In this document: positions 19,381 to 30,376 of the stretch, one piece after another | Layout: each line of letters begins with the position of its first letter | How positions within the stretch are numbered: the stretch's first letter is position 1 | Assembly: GCA_001189345.1 (NCBI GenBank) | Contig: LFKV01000002.1 | Location: 27,121 to 91,120, forward strand | Source: Candidatus Paraburkholderia kirkii | GTDB lineage: Bacteria; Pseudomonadota; Gammaproteobacteria; Burkholderiales; Burkholderiaceae | Direction: 5' to 3' | Length of the DNA stretch: 64,000 bases | The notes under the pieces: generated by a model | What the model saw: the letters and a program-made list of their open reading frames with translations, nothing else | The model's database searches: none | What the model was told of the DNA's origin: nothing | Position numbers and translations under genes: made by a program

Positions 19381-19613
19381 AGTGCGTCTCCCATCATCGC
19401 TTGTCGCTTTGGTCGTCGCGCGATGAAAACCGCCTCAACGATTCGAGTATAGGCAGTATAGGCCGCTCCATGCAAAGCGTCGGCCCATCTTCGTGCGACG
19501 AGAAACGACTGCGTCGGTAAATGCCTTACGCCACAAGGTCCTGCGCGCGGCGTCATTTAAGCGTCCACGTAAAAACCCTTAGATTCCTCTGATTTCAATT
19601 CGCTTTCGACGGC

Positions 19614-20851
19614 TCAGGCGACCGCGGCGCGCTCGCGCCGGTTCAGGTACGCCGCGCCCGCCAGGCCGACGAGCAGCAGCGCGCCGATCAATCCGGCCAC
19701 GCCGGGCCATCCGAACGCGGTCCAGAAGTGGCCGCCATACGATCCGATCAGGCTCGAGCCGATGTAGTACGCGAGCAGATAAAGCGCGGCGACCTGCCCT
19801 TTCGCCTGCGCGGCGAGCCGTCCGACCCAGCCGCTCGCGATCGAGTGCCCGGCGAAGAAGCCGAACGTCAGGCAGGCGATGCCCGCGATGATCACCGGCA
19901 AGGAGAACGACAGCGTGAGCGCGATGCCGAGCATCATCAGCAGGAGGTTGGCGATCAGCACGCGGCCGCGTCCGAAGGCGTCGGCCATCTTGCCGGACCA
20001 GGGCGAAGCGACCACGCCCGTCAGATACACGGTGAAAATCGCGCCGATTTCCGTCTGATTCAGCCGAAACGGCGCGCCCAGCAGCCGGTAGCCGACATAG
20101 TTGTAGAGCGTGACGAAACCGCCCATCAGCACGAAGCAGATCAGGAAAAGGAACGGCAGACCGCGATGCTGCAAATGCCCGGCAAGCGAGCGCCGATGGT
20201 GGGCAAACCCGACGCCGCGCCGCGGCTCGAAGCGCCGCGACGGCGGCAGAAGCGAGCGGAACGCGAGCGTGGCGAGCAGGACCAGCAGCCCGATTCCGCC
20301 GATCGCGACGCGCCAGCCGAACAGATCCGCGAGGATGCCCGCTGATCACGCGCCCCGCCATGCCACCGATGGCCGTTCCGCCAATATACAGGCCCATTGC
20401 GAGACCGAGGCCTTCGGGATGCACTTCTTCCGCGAGGTACGCCATCGCGACCGCGGGCACGCCGCCGAGCGCGAAGCCTTCGAGCGCGCACGACGAGCAG
20501 CGCATGCCAGTCGGGCAGCACAGCCGCGACGACCGTCAACACCGACGAGGCGAGCAGCGAGAGCGTCATCAGCCGGTGGCGGCTCCAGCTTTCGGAGACG
20601 AATCCCGCGATGAAGATCGCGATCGCCAGCGCCGCCGTGCTCAACGCCGGACTGACCCCGAATGCCTTGGTAAACTCGGGAAGCAGCGGCTGCACGCAAT
20701 ACAGCAGCGAAAAGGTCGCATAACCGGCGAACAGCAGCGCAAGCGAAGCGCGCCAGTACGCGCGCGAGCCGCGTTCGAGATACGGAGCCGCGCCGGCAGG
20801 TCGGTCCACGCTGCCTTCGGAATTCGGCGGCGGCGCCGGTGAAGCGTTCAC
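19614..20851 (-). pseudogene. MFS transporter (YnfM-like), two frameshifts
   Basis: The start at 20851 leads through YWRASLALLFAGYATFSLLY and the motif SWSRHRLMTLSLLASS, then frame is lost near 20490. ALEGFALGGVPAVAMAYLAE to GGMAGRVISG is in a second frame, and after about 20345 a third frame carries LPFLFLICFVLMGGFVTLYN to the stop at 19614 (ending LNRRERAAVA). Rejoined it makes a 12-helix transporter of about 410 residues resembling YnfM. Two single-base indels explain the damage. The substrate is unknown. Confidence 0.8.
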
Positions 20852-21175
20852 GTTTTAAGCCTCCGCTAACAAAACCCTCAACGATACGCCGATATAAGGG
20901 TTTTGCCCAATACGACGACGCCTTTTCGACGATGACCGCCGGATAATTGGTGCCGGTCGTCTGCGATCGGTAACATAACGCGACGATGGCATCGCGTCCG
21001 CGTGCCGCGATGCGCTAAAGTAAGCGCACAATCGTTCATGAACGCCGCGCTTGTCGCGCTTCCCGCAACAAAGACGCGGCGAAAAGTCTGATGCACGAGC
21101 CGTTAAAAGCCTGTGCTTGGTGAAATATATGACCGGCGCGTTATCCTCAGCCGGCGCTGAAATGGGGAATTCATC
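20852..21175. other. intergenic region between the MFS pseudogene and a small conserved protein
   Basis: About 320 bases. I see no gene. It should contain divergent promoters for the two flanking genes. Confidence 0.4.
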
Positions 21176-21387
21176 ATGCAAATCGGTTCGATTGTCCGCT
21201 CCGTGCATATTGCCGTGCCTCAGGGCGCGCGCGGCATCGTGATGCGCATTCTCGGCGACATGACGATGTCGCGTGGTACGCGGGCGAGCCCGGCGTGACC
21301 AAGCTGCTCAATACGGAGCCGTTCTTCCTCGAAGACCTGATCGATACCGGCGACATCGTGCGTCCGGCGAACACGGTCGTCCATTGA
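21176..21387 (+). pseudogene. small conserved protein of unknown function, frameshifted
   Basis: The start MQIGSIVRSVHIAVPQGARG at 21176 runs to about codon 30, where one base is missing near 21262. The coherent continuation VAWYAGEPGVTKLLNTEPFF and IDTGDIVRPANTVVH lies in the next frame and ends with TGA at 21385-21387, giving about 70 residues. As it stands the frame ends after some 40 residues. The protein is soluble and acidic at the C-terminus. I do not know a function. Confidence 0.6.
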
Positions 21388-21450
21388 GAAACGGCGCGCC
21401 GCGTCGATCGCGCTGATGCCGTCGGCGCCAAGGCGGGGCACAATGCCGGG

Positions 21451-22492
21451 ATGAACCCGATCCATCCCGATTCCCTCGGCACGCCCGTGCCGCATGACGG
21501 CGACGACGCGCCGCCCTTCGCCGGCCTCACGCCCGAGCGCGTGCTCGATGCTCGACAGCGTACTGATGCCCACGGGCGCGCGCACCGATGGCCGCCTGCT
21601 GCCGCTCAACAGCTACGAGAACCGCGTCTATCAGGTGGCCGTCGAAGACGGCGCGCCGGTCGTCGCCAAGTTCTATCGGTCGAAGCGCTGGTCGAATGCG
21701 GCGATTCTCGAGGAGCATGCGTTCGTCGCGAACCTCGTCGCACGGGAGATTCCGGCGGTGCCCGCGCGCGTGCTCGAAGGCGCGACGCTGCACGAATTCG
21801 AAGGCTTCCGCTTTTCCGTCTTCGAGCGGCGCGGCGGCCGCGCGCCCGATCTCGACCGCAGCGACACGCTCGAATGGCTCGGACGCTTCATCGGGCGGAT
21901 TCACGCGGTGGGCGCGATCGAACCGTATCGCGAGCGGCCGACGCTCGACATCCGGACCTTTGGCTACGAGCCGCGCGACTATCTGCTGACGCACGGCTTC
22001 GTTCCCTCCGACGTGCGCGAGGCCTACGAAGCCGTCGTGTCGATGGCGCTCGAAGGCGTCGCGCAATGCTTCGACCGCGCGGGCAGCGTACGCCAGCTGC
22101 GCCTGCATGGGGATTGTCATCCGAGCAACGTGCTCTGGACCGACGCCGGCCCGCATTTCGTCGATTTCGACGACAGCCGCATGGGTCCGGCGATCCAGGA
22201 TCTATGGCTACTGCTGCCCGCGGGCCGCGCGGATGCATCGCGTGCGCTCACGGATCTGCTCGCCGGATATGAAGATTTCTTCGAGTTCGACCCGCGCGAA
22301 CTGCATCTCATCGAAGCGCTGCGCACGCTGCGGCTGATTCACTACTCCGCCTGGCTCGCCCGCCGCTGGAACGACCCGGCGTTCCCCGCCGCCTTTCCCT
22401 GGTTCAACACGCAGCGCTACTGGGAAGACCGCATCCTCGAATTACGGGAGCAAGTCGGCGCCATTCAGGAAGGCCCGCTGTGGCCCGTTTGA
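21451..22492 (+). pseudogene. srkA: stress response serine/threonine kinase SrkA (YihE), N-terminal frameshift
   Basis: The N-terminus from ATG 21451 reads through PFAGLTPERVLDA and then one base is lost near 21552. The continuation LDSVLMPTGARTDG and all of the kinase-like domain follow in the next frame to the stop at 22492. Conserved parts are complete: RLLPLNSYENRVYQV, the Brenner-type loop LHGDCHPSNVLW and the metal-binding HFVDFDDSRMGPA. SrkA is an aminoglycoside-phosphotransferase-fold kinase that counteracts MazF-linked cell death. An internal ATG could still give an N-terminally shortened kinase of about 310 residues. Confidence 0.8.
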
Positions 22493-22569
22493 AATTTTTC
22501 GTCACAAAAGCGCACTAAAAGCGCACTGTCAGGCAATCGCAAAAGATTGAAAAGCAATTTCGCGCGTGC

Positions 22570-22588
22570 AATGATAACAATTCTCATT
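22570..22588 (+). promoter_or_regulatory. Fur box-like operator upstream of the PepSY gene
   Basis: The sequence AATGATAACAATTCTCATT resembles the Fur consensus GATAATGATAATCATTATC and typical proteobacterial Fur boxes. It lies about 95 bp before the PepSY gene start, within a suitable promoter distance. Iron control is inferred. Confidence 0.6.
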
Positions 22589-22681
22589 TGCTTGCCGCTC
22601 GTCGATCGCCGCGCCTGAGTCTGCGTCCTGCCGATCGGGGCGTGGCTTTGCCTGCCCAATCCCGAATCCCTGGAAAGACGC

Positions 22682-23410
22682 GTGAACGCGCCTGACACCC
22701 TCAATCCGCAGCCGCCCGCGACGAGCGGCTCGACGCAGTATCGGCCGCACGGCCGCCTGATCGACGACGCCGAGCAATTCGTGCGCAAGAACCGTTCGCG
22801 CCGCTCGACGTTCCTGAAATGGCTGCGCAAGGTGCACGGCTGGGTCGGCTTGTGGGGCGCGCTGCTCGGCCTGCTGTTCGGCGTGACGGGTTTCCTGCTG
22901 AATCACCGCGCGCCGCCGCTGCGCATTTCCACCGGCGAACCGCAGGTGTCACAGATGCAGATGCCGCTGCCGGCGCAAGGCTTTAAGACGCCGCGCGACA
23001 TGGGCATGTGGCTCAAGAAGGAATTGAAGATCGAAGGCAATCTCGGACGCACGCGGCGCGAGCCCGCGCATCCGGTCGGCTGGGGCGACAAGAGCACGAT
23101 GCAGCCGGAGCAATGGTCGGTCATGGTGGCGTCGCCGGGCGGCAGCGTGATGGCGGAATACTGGGTGGGCAACAACTTCGTCTCGGTGAAGCGCACCGAG
23201 AACACCTTCCTCGCGATGATGACGAACCTGCACAAGGGCGTCGGCCTGAGCGTGGGCTGGGTGCTGCTGATCGATTCGTTCGCGGGCAGCATCGTCCTGC
23301 TCTCGCTGACGGGCGTGCTGCTGTGGACCGAGCTCAACAAGCGCCGGACGGCGGGCGTGGTGATCGTCGCCGTTTCGCTGGTCGCGGCGATCGTTTGCGG
23401 ATTGATTTGA
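22682..23410 (+). CDS. PepSY-associated TM helix protein
   Basis: A 242-residue inner-membrane protein. A cytoplasmic N-terminal segment of about 45 residues ends RSTFLKWLRKVHGWVGLWGA and is followed by TM1 (about 48-66, GALLGLLFGVTGFLLNHRAP). A periplasmic PepSY-like domain with VVxxP-type strands (QWSVMVASPGG) runs to about 185. The C-terminal hairpin includes NLHKGVGLSVGWVLLIDSFAG and a last helix at the extreme end. The His in KVHGWVG and the HKG motif are the features of the PepSY_TM family, often iron-siderophore reductases or their partners. A Fur-like box precedes it. Intact. Confidence 0.85.
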   Translation: MNAPDTLNPQPPATSGSTQYRPHGRLIDDAEQFVRKNRSRRSTFLKWLRKVHGWVGLWGALLGLLFGVTGFLLNHRAPPLRISTGEPQVSQMQMPLPAQGFKTPRDMGMWLKKELKIEGNLGRTRREPAHPVGWGDKSTMQPEQWSVMVASPGGSVMAEYWVGNNFVSVKRTENTFLAMMTNLHKGVGLSVGWVLLIDSFAGSIVLLSLTGVLLWTELNKRRTAGVVIVAVSLVAAIVCGLI

Positions 23411-23486
23411 CCGATGAGGCCTGTCCGCTTCATCGGGCGGACGGAAAGCACCGGAGAAAGATCGCCGCGCGAGCCGGGTGGCGCGC

Positions 23487-24506
23487 TCAAACGCGGCACA
23501 CCTCGTCCTTCCCGGCGACTTCACGCGCCGCCTTCGCGCCCTCCACCTGCAGCAGCTGGGGCAGTGACACGCCGTTCTTCGCCGCCGTCACTTCCGCGAG
23601 AATCGACACGGCGATCTCGGGGGCGTCCGGCTGCCAATATAGATGCCGACCGACCCATGCAGCCGCGCGAGCTCGGCATCGCTCAGATCGAACTCCTTCA
23701 GGCGCTCGCGCCGCGCCGCGTTATTGCGCCGCGAGCCGAGCGCGCCGACGTAGAACGCCAGCGTCTTCAACGCTTCCATCAGCGCGAGATCGTCGAGCTT
23801 GGGGTCGTGGGTGAGCGCGACCACCGCGCAACGCTCGTCGAGCTTCATGTCCATGACGGTGTCGTCGGGCATGGTGCGCACGATCGTCGTGCCGGGCACG
23901 TCCCACTCCTCCGTGTATTCCTCGCGCGGATCGCAGACCGTGACCTGATAGTCGAGCCCGACCGCGATGCTGCACAGATACCACGACAACTGCCCCGCGC
24001 CGATCACGAGCATGCGATAGCGCGGGCCGTGAATCGTCAGGAACCGCTTTTCGTCGAAAAGCACGCCGTCGGTTGCCTGCGCGGGTTCGAGGCGCGCCTC
24101 GCCCGTCGTCATGTCGAGCGTGCGCGCGACGAGCCTGCCGCTTTCCAACGCCGCGCACAGCGCCGCGATGCCGCTCTCGCGCGTCAGCGGCTCCAGCACG
24201 AGCCGGATCGTGCCGCCGCACGGCAAGCCGAAGCGATGCGCCTCTTCCGCGCTGATGCCGTATTTCACCGCTTCGGGCTTCGTCTGCTCGATGCCCTGCC
24301 GTCGCACGCGGTCGATGAGATCGTCCTCGATGCACCCGCCCGATACCGAGCCGACGACATGTCCGTCGCCGCGCACGGCGAGCATCGCGCCCTCGGGCCG
24401 CGGCGACGAGCCCCCACGTCTTCACCACCGTGACGAGCAGGATGCGATGCCCTTCCTCGAGCCATCGCGCGCTGCTCTTCAGGACTTCGAGATCCACGCT
24501 GTCCAT
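23487..24506 (-). pseudogene. xdhC: XdhC/CoxI family molybdenum-enzyme maturation protein, two frameshifts
   Basis: The N-terminus MDSVDLEVLKSSARWLEEGH from 24506 carries the XdhC start and breaks after VTVVKTWG near 24410. The Rossmann part follows in another frame: VVGSVSGGCIEDDLI, PCGGTIRLVLEPL, LVIGAGQLSWYL, ALGSRRNNAARRERL. A second break near 23615 displaces the tail VSILAEVTAAKNGVS, which ends DEVCRV at 23487-23489. XdhC-type proteins bind and sulfurate the molybdenum cofactor before insertion into xanthine or CO dehydrogenase-like enzymes. It is last in the cox cluster and overlaps coxG by 28 bases. Confidence 0.8.
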
Positions 24507-25021
24507 GATTTCTTTCCCTTTTCCTGCACTTCCCCGCCGCCTTCATCCCCGGCGGCGGCATCCTGCGGTTCCTGTCCGCCCTGCAGCTGCGCGCCGAATC
24601 GCTTGAAGAATTCTCCCGCAATCTTGCGCGCCACGCCGTCGACGAGCCGCGAGCCGATTTGCGCGAGCTTGCCGCCGACCTGCGCTTTCGCGCTGTACAT
24701 GAGCTTCGTCGTGTCCGATTCGTCGCCGGGCTCGAGATTCACTGTCGCGCTGCCCTTGCTGAAACCAGCCGCGCCGCCCTGCCCCTCGAACACGATCGTG
24801 TAGGTATGCGGGGCGTCGATATCCGTGAGCTCCATTCTCCCCTTGAAGCGTGCCCTCACCGGGCCGACCGCGGCCGTCATCGCGACGTTGTAGGCATGCT
24901 CGCCGTCCGCTTCGATGCTGTCGCAGCCCGGAATGCAGACCTTCAGGATCGAGGTGTCGTTGAGCGCTTCCCACGCGCGCGCCTGCGGCACCGGCAAGGT
25001 GTGTGTTTCGGTCAGTTCCAT
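24479..25021 (-). CDS. coxG: CoxG family (SRPBCC) carbon monoxide dehydrogenase subunit G-like
   Basis: This 180-residue protein begins MELTETHTLPVPQARAWEAL, the usual START/Bet v1-like (SRPBCC) opening of CoxG. IPGCDSIEADG is at about 31-41 and the core strands (VGPVRARFKGRMELTDID) and VGGKLAQIGSRLVDG follow. The last 35 residues form a Gln/Gly/Glu-rich tail that may anchor or tether, as the C-terminal segment of CoxG is thought to recruit CODH to the membrane. The reading frame is intact, although the downstream and upstream cox genes are damaged. Confidence 0.85.
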   Translation of the reverse strand: MELTETHTLPVPQARAWEALNDTSILKVCIPGCDSIEADGEHAYNVAMTAAVGPVRARFKGRMELTDIDAPHTYTIVFEGQGGAAGFSKGSATVNLEPGDESDTTKLMYSAKAQVGGKLAQIGSRLVDGVARKIAGEFFKRFGAQLQGGQEPQDAAAGDEGGGEVQEKGKKSWTAWISKS

Positions 25022-25022
25022 C

Positions 25023-26222
25023 TCAGGATTCCAGGAAGCGTACGAGGCGCGCCGCGTCGGGAAAGCACCACCAGTTCCCGACCGACCGCGCCGAGGCTGT
25101 CGAGGTTATGGGCCGCGAGCATCGCGTCGACGTGCGGCAGAATCGCGCGCACGCCGCGCGCGGCGTGAAATCGGCGAAACGCAGCAGCGGATTGAGCCAC
25201 ACCAGCCGATGCGCGAAGCGCTGGAGCCTTTGCATCTCCACATCGAGCACGTCGATGGCTTCGTGATCGAAGCCGTCGGTGACGAGCAGCACCGTCGCCC
25301 GGCCGGCGAGCACGCGGCGCGCCCAGCGCCGATTGAACTCCGCGAGCGCCACGCCGATGCGCGTGCCGCCCGACCAGTCCGCCACGTTGTGTCCGAGCGT
25401 GGCAATGGCGATGTCCGGATCCCGTTCCCGCAAGGCGCGCGTTGCGTGGGTCAGGCGCGTGCCGAAAAGAAATACCTGCAAGCGCTCGCGCGATTGCAGG
25501 GGCGCATGGCAGAAATAGAGCACGGCGCGCGAATACGCTCTCATCAATCCGGAGATGTCGAGCAGCAGGACCAGCGGCGGCCGGCGTTCCACCGCCGCGC
25601 GGTATTTCCATATGGTCCAGTCGCCGCCCGAGCGCACGGCGTGGCGCGCGCTCGCCTTCAGGTCCGCGTGCGTGCCGCGCGACGCCGCCTTCAGCCTGCG
25701 CGTCGGCTCGGTCGCGAACGGCAGCCGATGCGCGCGGATCTGGTGCCGCAGCTTGCACCATTCGTCGGCGGTGAGCGTATCGAAATCGCGGTGACTCAGG
25801 CGCTCCTGCGAGCTGAACGTGATGCGCGCATACGTGTCTTCCGGCTTCGATCCGGACGGCGACTCGCGTCGATCGCGCGCGTCGGCGGCTCGCGCGGCGA
25901 GCGCATCGGCGAGGCGGTTGTTGCGTGCCGGCGGCGGCATGCCGTTCGCCACTTTCGGCAGGAGCAGCGCGCGCAGCTTGCCTTCCCAATCCGGATCGTG
26001 CCAGAAGAGATCGAACGCGGCGTCGAAGATCTCGCGCTCGTCGCTCGCGTGAACGAGCAGGCAGGCGAGCGTCGCGCGGACGTCGTCGCGGCGGTTCAGA
26101 TCGACGAAGCGCAGCGCGTCGAGCGCATCGACCGCATGCGCGGGCGACATGCCGAGGCCCGCGCCTCGCAGCAGTCTCACGAAATGCACGACGTTGCGGG
26201 CGAACGGCTCCATGATCGTCAC
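25023..26222 (-). pseudogene. coxE: CoxE-like VWA-domain protein, scrambled C-terminus and altered MIDAS
   Basis: CoxE works with the AAA+ ATPase CoxD to mature the Cu/Mo or Mo centre. The frame is open over 399 codons from 26222, but between about 25170 and 25060 two opposite shifts scramble roughly 35 residues; the expected RGVRAILPHVDAMLAAHNL sits in the neighbouring frame. The metal-ion-dependent adhesion motif, normally DxSGS, reads DISGLM because of a Ser-to-Leu change, and the later TDGFDHE is present. Both changes argue for loss of function, though the frame itself has no stop. Confidence 0.7.
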
Positions 26223-26225
26223 GCC

Positions 26226-27120
26226 TCAAGCCGATGCGGAGAGACATCGCGCGAGCGCATCGGCGTCCATGCGCGCGAGGTCGTCCTGATACTTGAGGAG
26301 CACGCCGAGCGTGTCCTGCACCGATTGCGAATCGAGCTCCGAGACCGACAGCGCCGCGAGCGCCCGGCACCAGTCGATCGTCTCCGTGACGCCCGGCGCC
26401 TTGAACAAATCCATCGTGCGCAGTTCGTGCACGAACGCCACGGCGCGCGTCTGCAACGCCTAACCCGCTTCCGGCGCGCGCGCCGCGACGATCGCCAGTT
26501 CCACATCGCGCTCCGGATAGCCGATCCACTGGTAGAGACAGCGGTGCTTCAGCGCATCGTGCACTTCGCGCGTGCGGTTCGACGTCATCATGACGAGCGG
26601 CGGCTGCGCCGCGCGCACGGTGCCGTATTCGGGAATCGATACCTGAAAGTCCGACAGCAGTTCGAGCAGGAACGCCTCGAACTGCTCGTCCGCGCGATCG
26701 ATTTCGTCGATCAGCAGGACGCGGCGCGCGTCGGGGTTCTCCGGATCGGGCAGGAGCGTCTGCAGCAGCGGACGCTTCAGCAGGAACTCGCCGCGATAGA
26801 GCGAATCGTTCGACGGCGTTTCGCCCGAGGCTTCCGCGAGCCGCAGCGCCATGATCTGCCGCAGATAGTCCCATTCGTACAGCGAGCTCGCCGTGTCAAG
26901 CCCCTCGTAGCATTGCAGGCGCAGGAGCATCGTGCCGCACAGGCCAGCCACCGCCTTCGCGAGCTCGGTCTTGCCGACGCCCGGGCTCGCCTTCGAGAAA
27001 CAGCGGCCGCTGCATCTTCAGCGCGAGAAAGAGCGCCGTCGCGAGCTCGCGATTCGCGAAGTAACGATGCTCGCGCAGACGCGCGAGCATGTCGTCGATG
27101 GAATCGGGCTCGCCCGGCAT
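26226..27120 (-). pseudogene. coxD: CoxD-like MoxR-type AAA+ ATPase, Walker A frameshift and nonsense codon
   Basis: The ATG at 27120 overlaps the coxM stop. The N-terminal segment SIDDMLARLREHRYFANREL is intact, but an extra G in CCCGGG near 26990 breaks the frame inside Walker A (GEPGVGKTE in the right frame). The rest is good: LYEWDYLRQIMALRLAE, Walker B RRVLLIDEIDRAD and sensor 1 LVMMTSNRTREV. A TAG near 26460, probably from CAG, interrupts before ALQTRAVAFVHELR, and the C-terminus ends at 26226. CoxD is essential for CODH active-site assembly, so this system should be inactive. Confidence 0.85.
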
Positions 27121-27926
27121 CACGCCTGGAACGACAGTGCGCGCTCGATCGCGCGGCCCGCAAGCACCGGAATCAGATGCGCGCGATAGACCGCACTGGC
27201 GTGCATGTCGTCGTTGAGCTCGTCGGGCAGGATCGTCACGCTGCGCGCCGACGCGACCGAAAAGTCATTCGACAACGCCGCCTCGAGTTCCGCCGGACGA
27301 AACACGGAAGACGCCGCGCCCGTCACGCCAACGCGCACGCCGTCCCTGAACTTCGCGACGAACACGCCGACGAGCGTGAAGTGCGACGCGGGATTGCGAA
27401 ACTTCTCGTAGCCCGCGCCCTCGGCCAGCGGAAATTCGACGGCGGTGATCAGTTCGTCGGGTTCGAGCGCCGTCTGATACATGTCGATGAAGAAATCGTC
27501 CGCCGCGATGCGCCTTCTATCCGTCACGACCGTCACGTTCAGCGCGAGCACGGCGGCGGGATAGCATGCCGCCGGATCGTCGTTGGCAAGCGAGCCGCCG
27601 ACCGTCCCGCGCTCGCGCACCTGCCTGTCGCCGATGTGGCCCGCGAGGTCCGCGAGACCCGGCAGCGCCTGCTTCACGTCCGCGTTCGCGGCGACGTCCA
27701 CGTGGCACACTGCGCCGCCGATGGTCAGCTTGTCGCCCTCGAGCGCGACGGTCTTCATCGCGGCGATGCGCGTCACGTCGACGAGCGCGGAGGGCTGCGC
27801 GAAACGCAGGCGCATCGTCGGCAGGAGGCTCTGGCCGCCCGCGAGATACTTGGCCTTGCCGTTGGCGGACAGCGCCGCGACCGCCGCCTTGGCTTCGCCG
27901 GGCCGTTGATAGTCGAATGTGTACAT
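27120..27926 (-). CDS. coxM: CO dehydrogenase-like medium (FAD-binding) subunit CoxM
   Basis: A 268-residue FAD subunit of the xanthine oxidase/CODH family, start [16 protein letters not shown]. The two FAD motifs are present: AGGQSL at residues 29-34 and TVGGSLAND from 108. The C-terminal CO_deh_flav domain covers about 175-265. It passes electrons from the CoxS iron-sulfur clusters to acceptors. Intact, while the catalytic subunit upstream is destroyed. It overlaps coxD at ATGA and follows coxL by 11 bases, so they form one transcript. Confidence 0.92.
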   Translation of the reverse strand: MYTFDYQRPGEAKAAVAALSANGKAKYLAGGQSLLPTMRLRFAQPSALVDVTRIAAMKTVALEGDKLTIGGAVCHVDVAANADVKQALPGLADLAGHIGDRQVRERGTVGGSLANDDPAACYPAAVLALNVTVVTDRRRIAADDFFIDMYQTALEPDELITAVEFPLAEGAGYEKFRNPASHFTLVGVFVAKFRDGVRVGVTGAASSVFRPAELEAALSNDFSVASARSVTILPDELNDDMHASAVYRAHLIPVLAGRAIERALSFQA

Positions 27927-27937
27927 GGCCGCTCTCC

Positions 27938-30314
27938 CTATGCGTGTTGGGCGTTGTGCATCGCGGTCCATACGCGGTGCGGCGTCGCGGGCATCTGCAA
28001 GTCCTTCACGCCGAGCGGCGCGAGCGCATCGAGGATCGCGTTGATGACAGCGGGCGGCGAGCCGATGGCGCCCGCCTCGCCGCAGCCCTTCACGCCGAGT
28101 GGATTGTGCGTGCACGGCGTGCCCTTCGCAGTCTCCACCGTGAAGCTCGGCAAGTCGATGGCGTGCGGCATCGCGTAATCCATGAACGAGCCGAAAAGCA
28201 GCTGGCCGGTGCTGTCGTCGTAGACGCAGCGTTTGAGCATCGCCTGGCCGATGCCCTGCCCCAGCCCGCCGTGCACCTGTCCTTCGACGATCATCGGATT
28301 GATCACGTTGCCGAAATCGTCGACGGCGGTGAACTTCTCGATGCGCGTCTCGCCCGTGTCCGGATCGACTTCGACCTCGCACACATACGCGCCCGACGGA
28401 TACGTGAAATTGGCCGGATCGTAGAACGCGTTTTCGTTGAGGCCCGGCTCCATCTGATCGAGCGGGAAGTTGTGCGGCACGTAGGCGGCGAGCGATACGT
28501 CGACGAAAGTCTTGGTGCGGTCCGTGCCCGCGACGCGGAACACACCGTTCTTGAACTCGATGTCCTCCGCCGCCGCTTCGAGCAGATGCGCGGCGATCTT
28601 CTTCGCCTTCGCTTCGACCTTGTCGAGCGCCTTCATGATCGCCGAGCCGCCGACCGAGATCGAACGCGAGCCGTACGTGCCCATGCCGAACGGAATGCGT
28701 CAGGTATCGCCGTAAATGATCTCGACGTTCTCGATCGGGACGCCGAGCCCGGTCCGCGACGACTTGCGCGAAGGTCGTCTCGTGCCCCCTGACCATGGCT
28801 GTGCAAACCGGTAAAACACGGTGACCGAGCCGGTCGGATGCACGCGCACCTCGCCCGCTTCGAACAAGCCCGCGCGCGCCCAGCACGCCCGCGACGTTCG
28901 ACGGCGCGAGCCCGCACGCCTCGATGTAGCACGAATGGCCGAGGCCGCGCAGCTTGCCCCTCTGCTTCGATGCTTCCCGGCGCGCGGCGAAGCCCTTCAC
29001 GTCGGCAAGCTCCAGCGCGCGATCGAGGCAGGCGTCGTAATCGCCGGTGCCGTAGGTGAGGCCAACCGGCGTCGCGTACGGAAACTCGCGGATGAAATTG
29101 CGGCGGCACAACTCGACCGGATCGATGTTCAGCTCGCGCGCCGCCGTTTCGACCAGACGCTCGACGACGTACGTCGCTTCGGAGCGGCCCGCGCCGCGAT
29201 AGGCATCGACGGGCACCGTGTTCGTGAACACCGCTTTCACTTCGGCATAGATCGCGGGCGTCGTGTACTGGCCGGCGAGGAGCGTCGCGTAGAGCACGGT
29301 CGGAATCGACGATGCGAACGTCGACAGATACGCGCCCATGTTCGCCGTCGTGTGCACGCGCATGCCGATGAACTTGCCGTCCTTGTCGAGCGCGAGCTCG
29401 GCCTTCGTGACGTGGTCGCGGCCCTGTGCGCGTCGGAGAGAAACGCTTCGGAGCGCTCAGCGGTCCATTTGATCGGCCGCCCTACTTTCTTCGATGCCCA
29501 CGTCAGCGCGACGTCTTCCGGATACAGGAAAATCTTCGAGCCGAAGCCGCCACCCACGTCCGGCGCGATCACGCGCAGCTTCGATTCCGGCAGCGACAGC
29601 ACGAACGCCGCCATCAGCAGGCGCTCGACGTGCGGGTTCTGATTCGCAACATAGACAGTATAGCTGTCGTCGTGCTTCGAATAGCTCGCGTTCACGGCGC
29701 GCGGCTCGATCGCGTTCGGCACGAGCCGCTGATTCACGATGTCGAGCGTCGTTACGTGCGCGGCCTGCGCGAACGCGGCATCGGTCCTGGCCTTGTCGCC
29801 GTGGCCCCAGTTGAAGCAGACGTTGTTCGGCACGCTGTCGTGCACGAGCGGCTGGCCGGCAATCCGATGCGCTCGCCGTATCGACCACGGCGGACAGCAC
29901 GTCGTAATCGACCTCGATGAGCTCGGCGGCATCCTTCACCGATTCGGCGACGACGAGCGCGACCTGATCGCCCACGTGCAGCACCTTGTTGTGCGCGATG
30001 ACGAGATGCGACGGCTCGTGCATCGGCGAGCCGTCGATGCTGTGAATGAGCCAGCCGCACGGCAGGCCGCCGACATTCTCGCCCGCCATGTCACGTCCGG
30101 TAAAGATGCCGATCACGCCCGGCGACGCCTTCGCCGCTTCGATGTCGATGCTCTTGATCTTCGCGTGCGCGTGCGGCGAGCGCAGGAACACGCCATGGCT
30201 TTGCTGCGGCAGAACGATGTCGTCCGTGTACTGGCCCGCGCCCGTCAGGAAGCGATAGTCTTCCTTGCGCTTGACGCCGGCGCCGATCAATTTCTGCTGC
30301 TCAGGGGTATTCAT
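27938..30314 (-). pseudogene. coxL: CO dehydrogenase-like large molybdopterin subunit CoxL (form II), several frameshifts
   Basis: The catalytic subunit (about 790 residues) is split over three frames. Frame one (30314 to about 29870) has RFLTGAGQYTDDI and GDQVALVVAESV. Frame two holds VCFNWGHGD and IAPDVGGGFGSKI. Frame three (after about 29430) holds the active-site loop AYRGAGR. Another break lies around 28690-28870 before [10 protein letters not shown] and the intact C-terminus, ending MHNAQHA at 27938. AYRGAGR is the form II signature rather than the AYXCSFR of bona fide CO oxidisers, so even the ancestor may have oxidised another substrate. At least four indels. Confidence 0.88.
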
Positions 30315-30376
30315 CGCGGTCTCCTGTATCGGCGCGATTCATCTGGGAGAGGTGGGATTGCGCGGCGCGGATGACG

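Noticed and set aside
24915..28178. A 1087-codon plus-strand open frame
   Set aside because: It lies antisense to coxG-E-D-M-L. Its Arg/His/Ala-rich composition is typical of the reverse strand of GC-rich genes.
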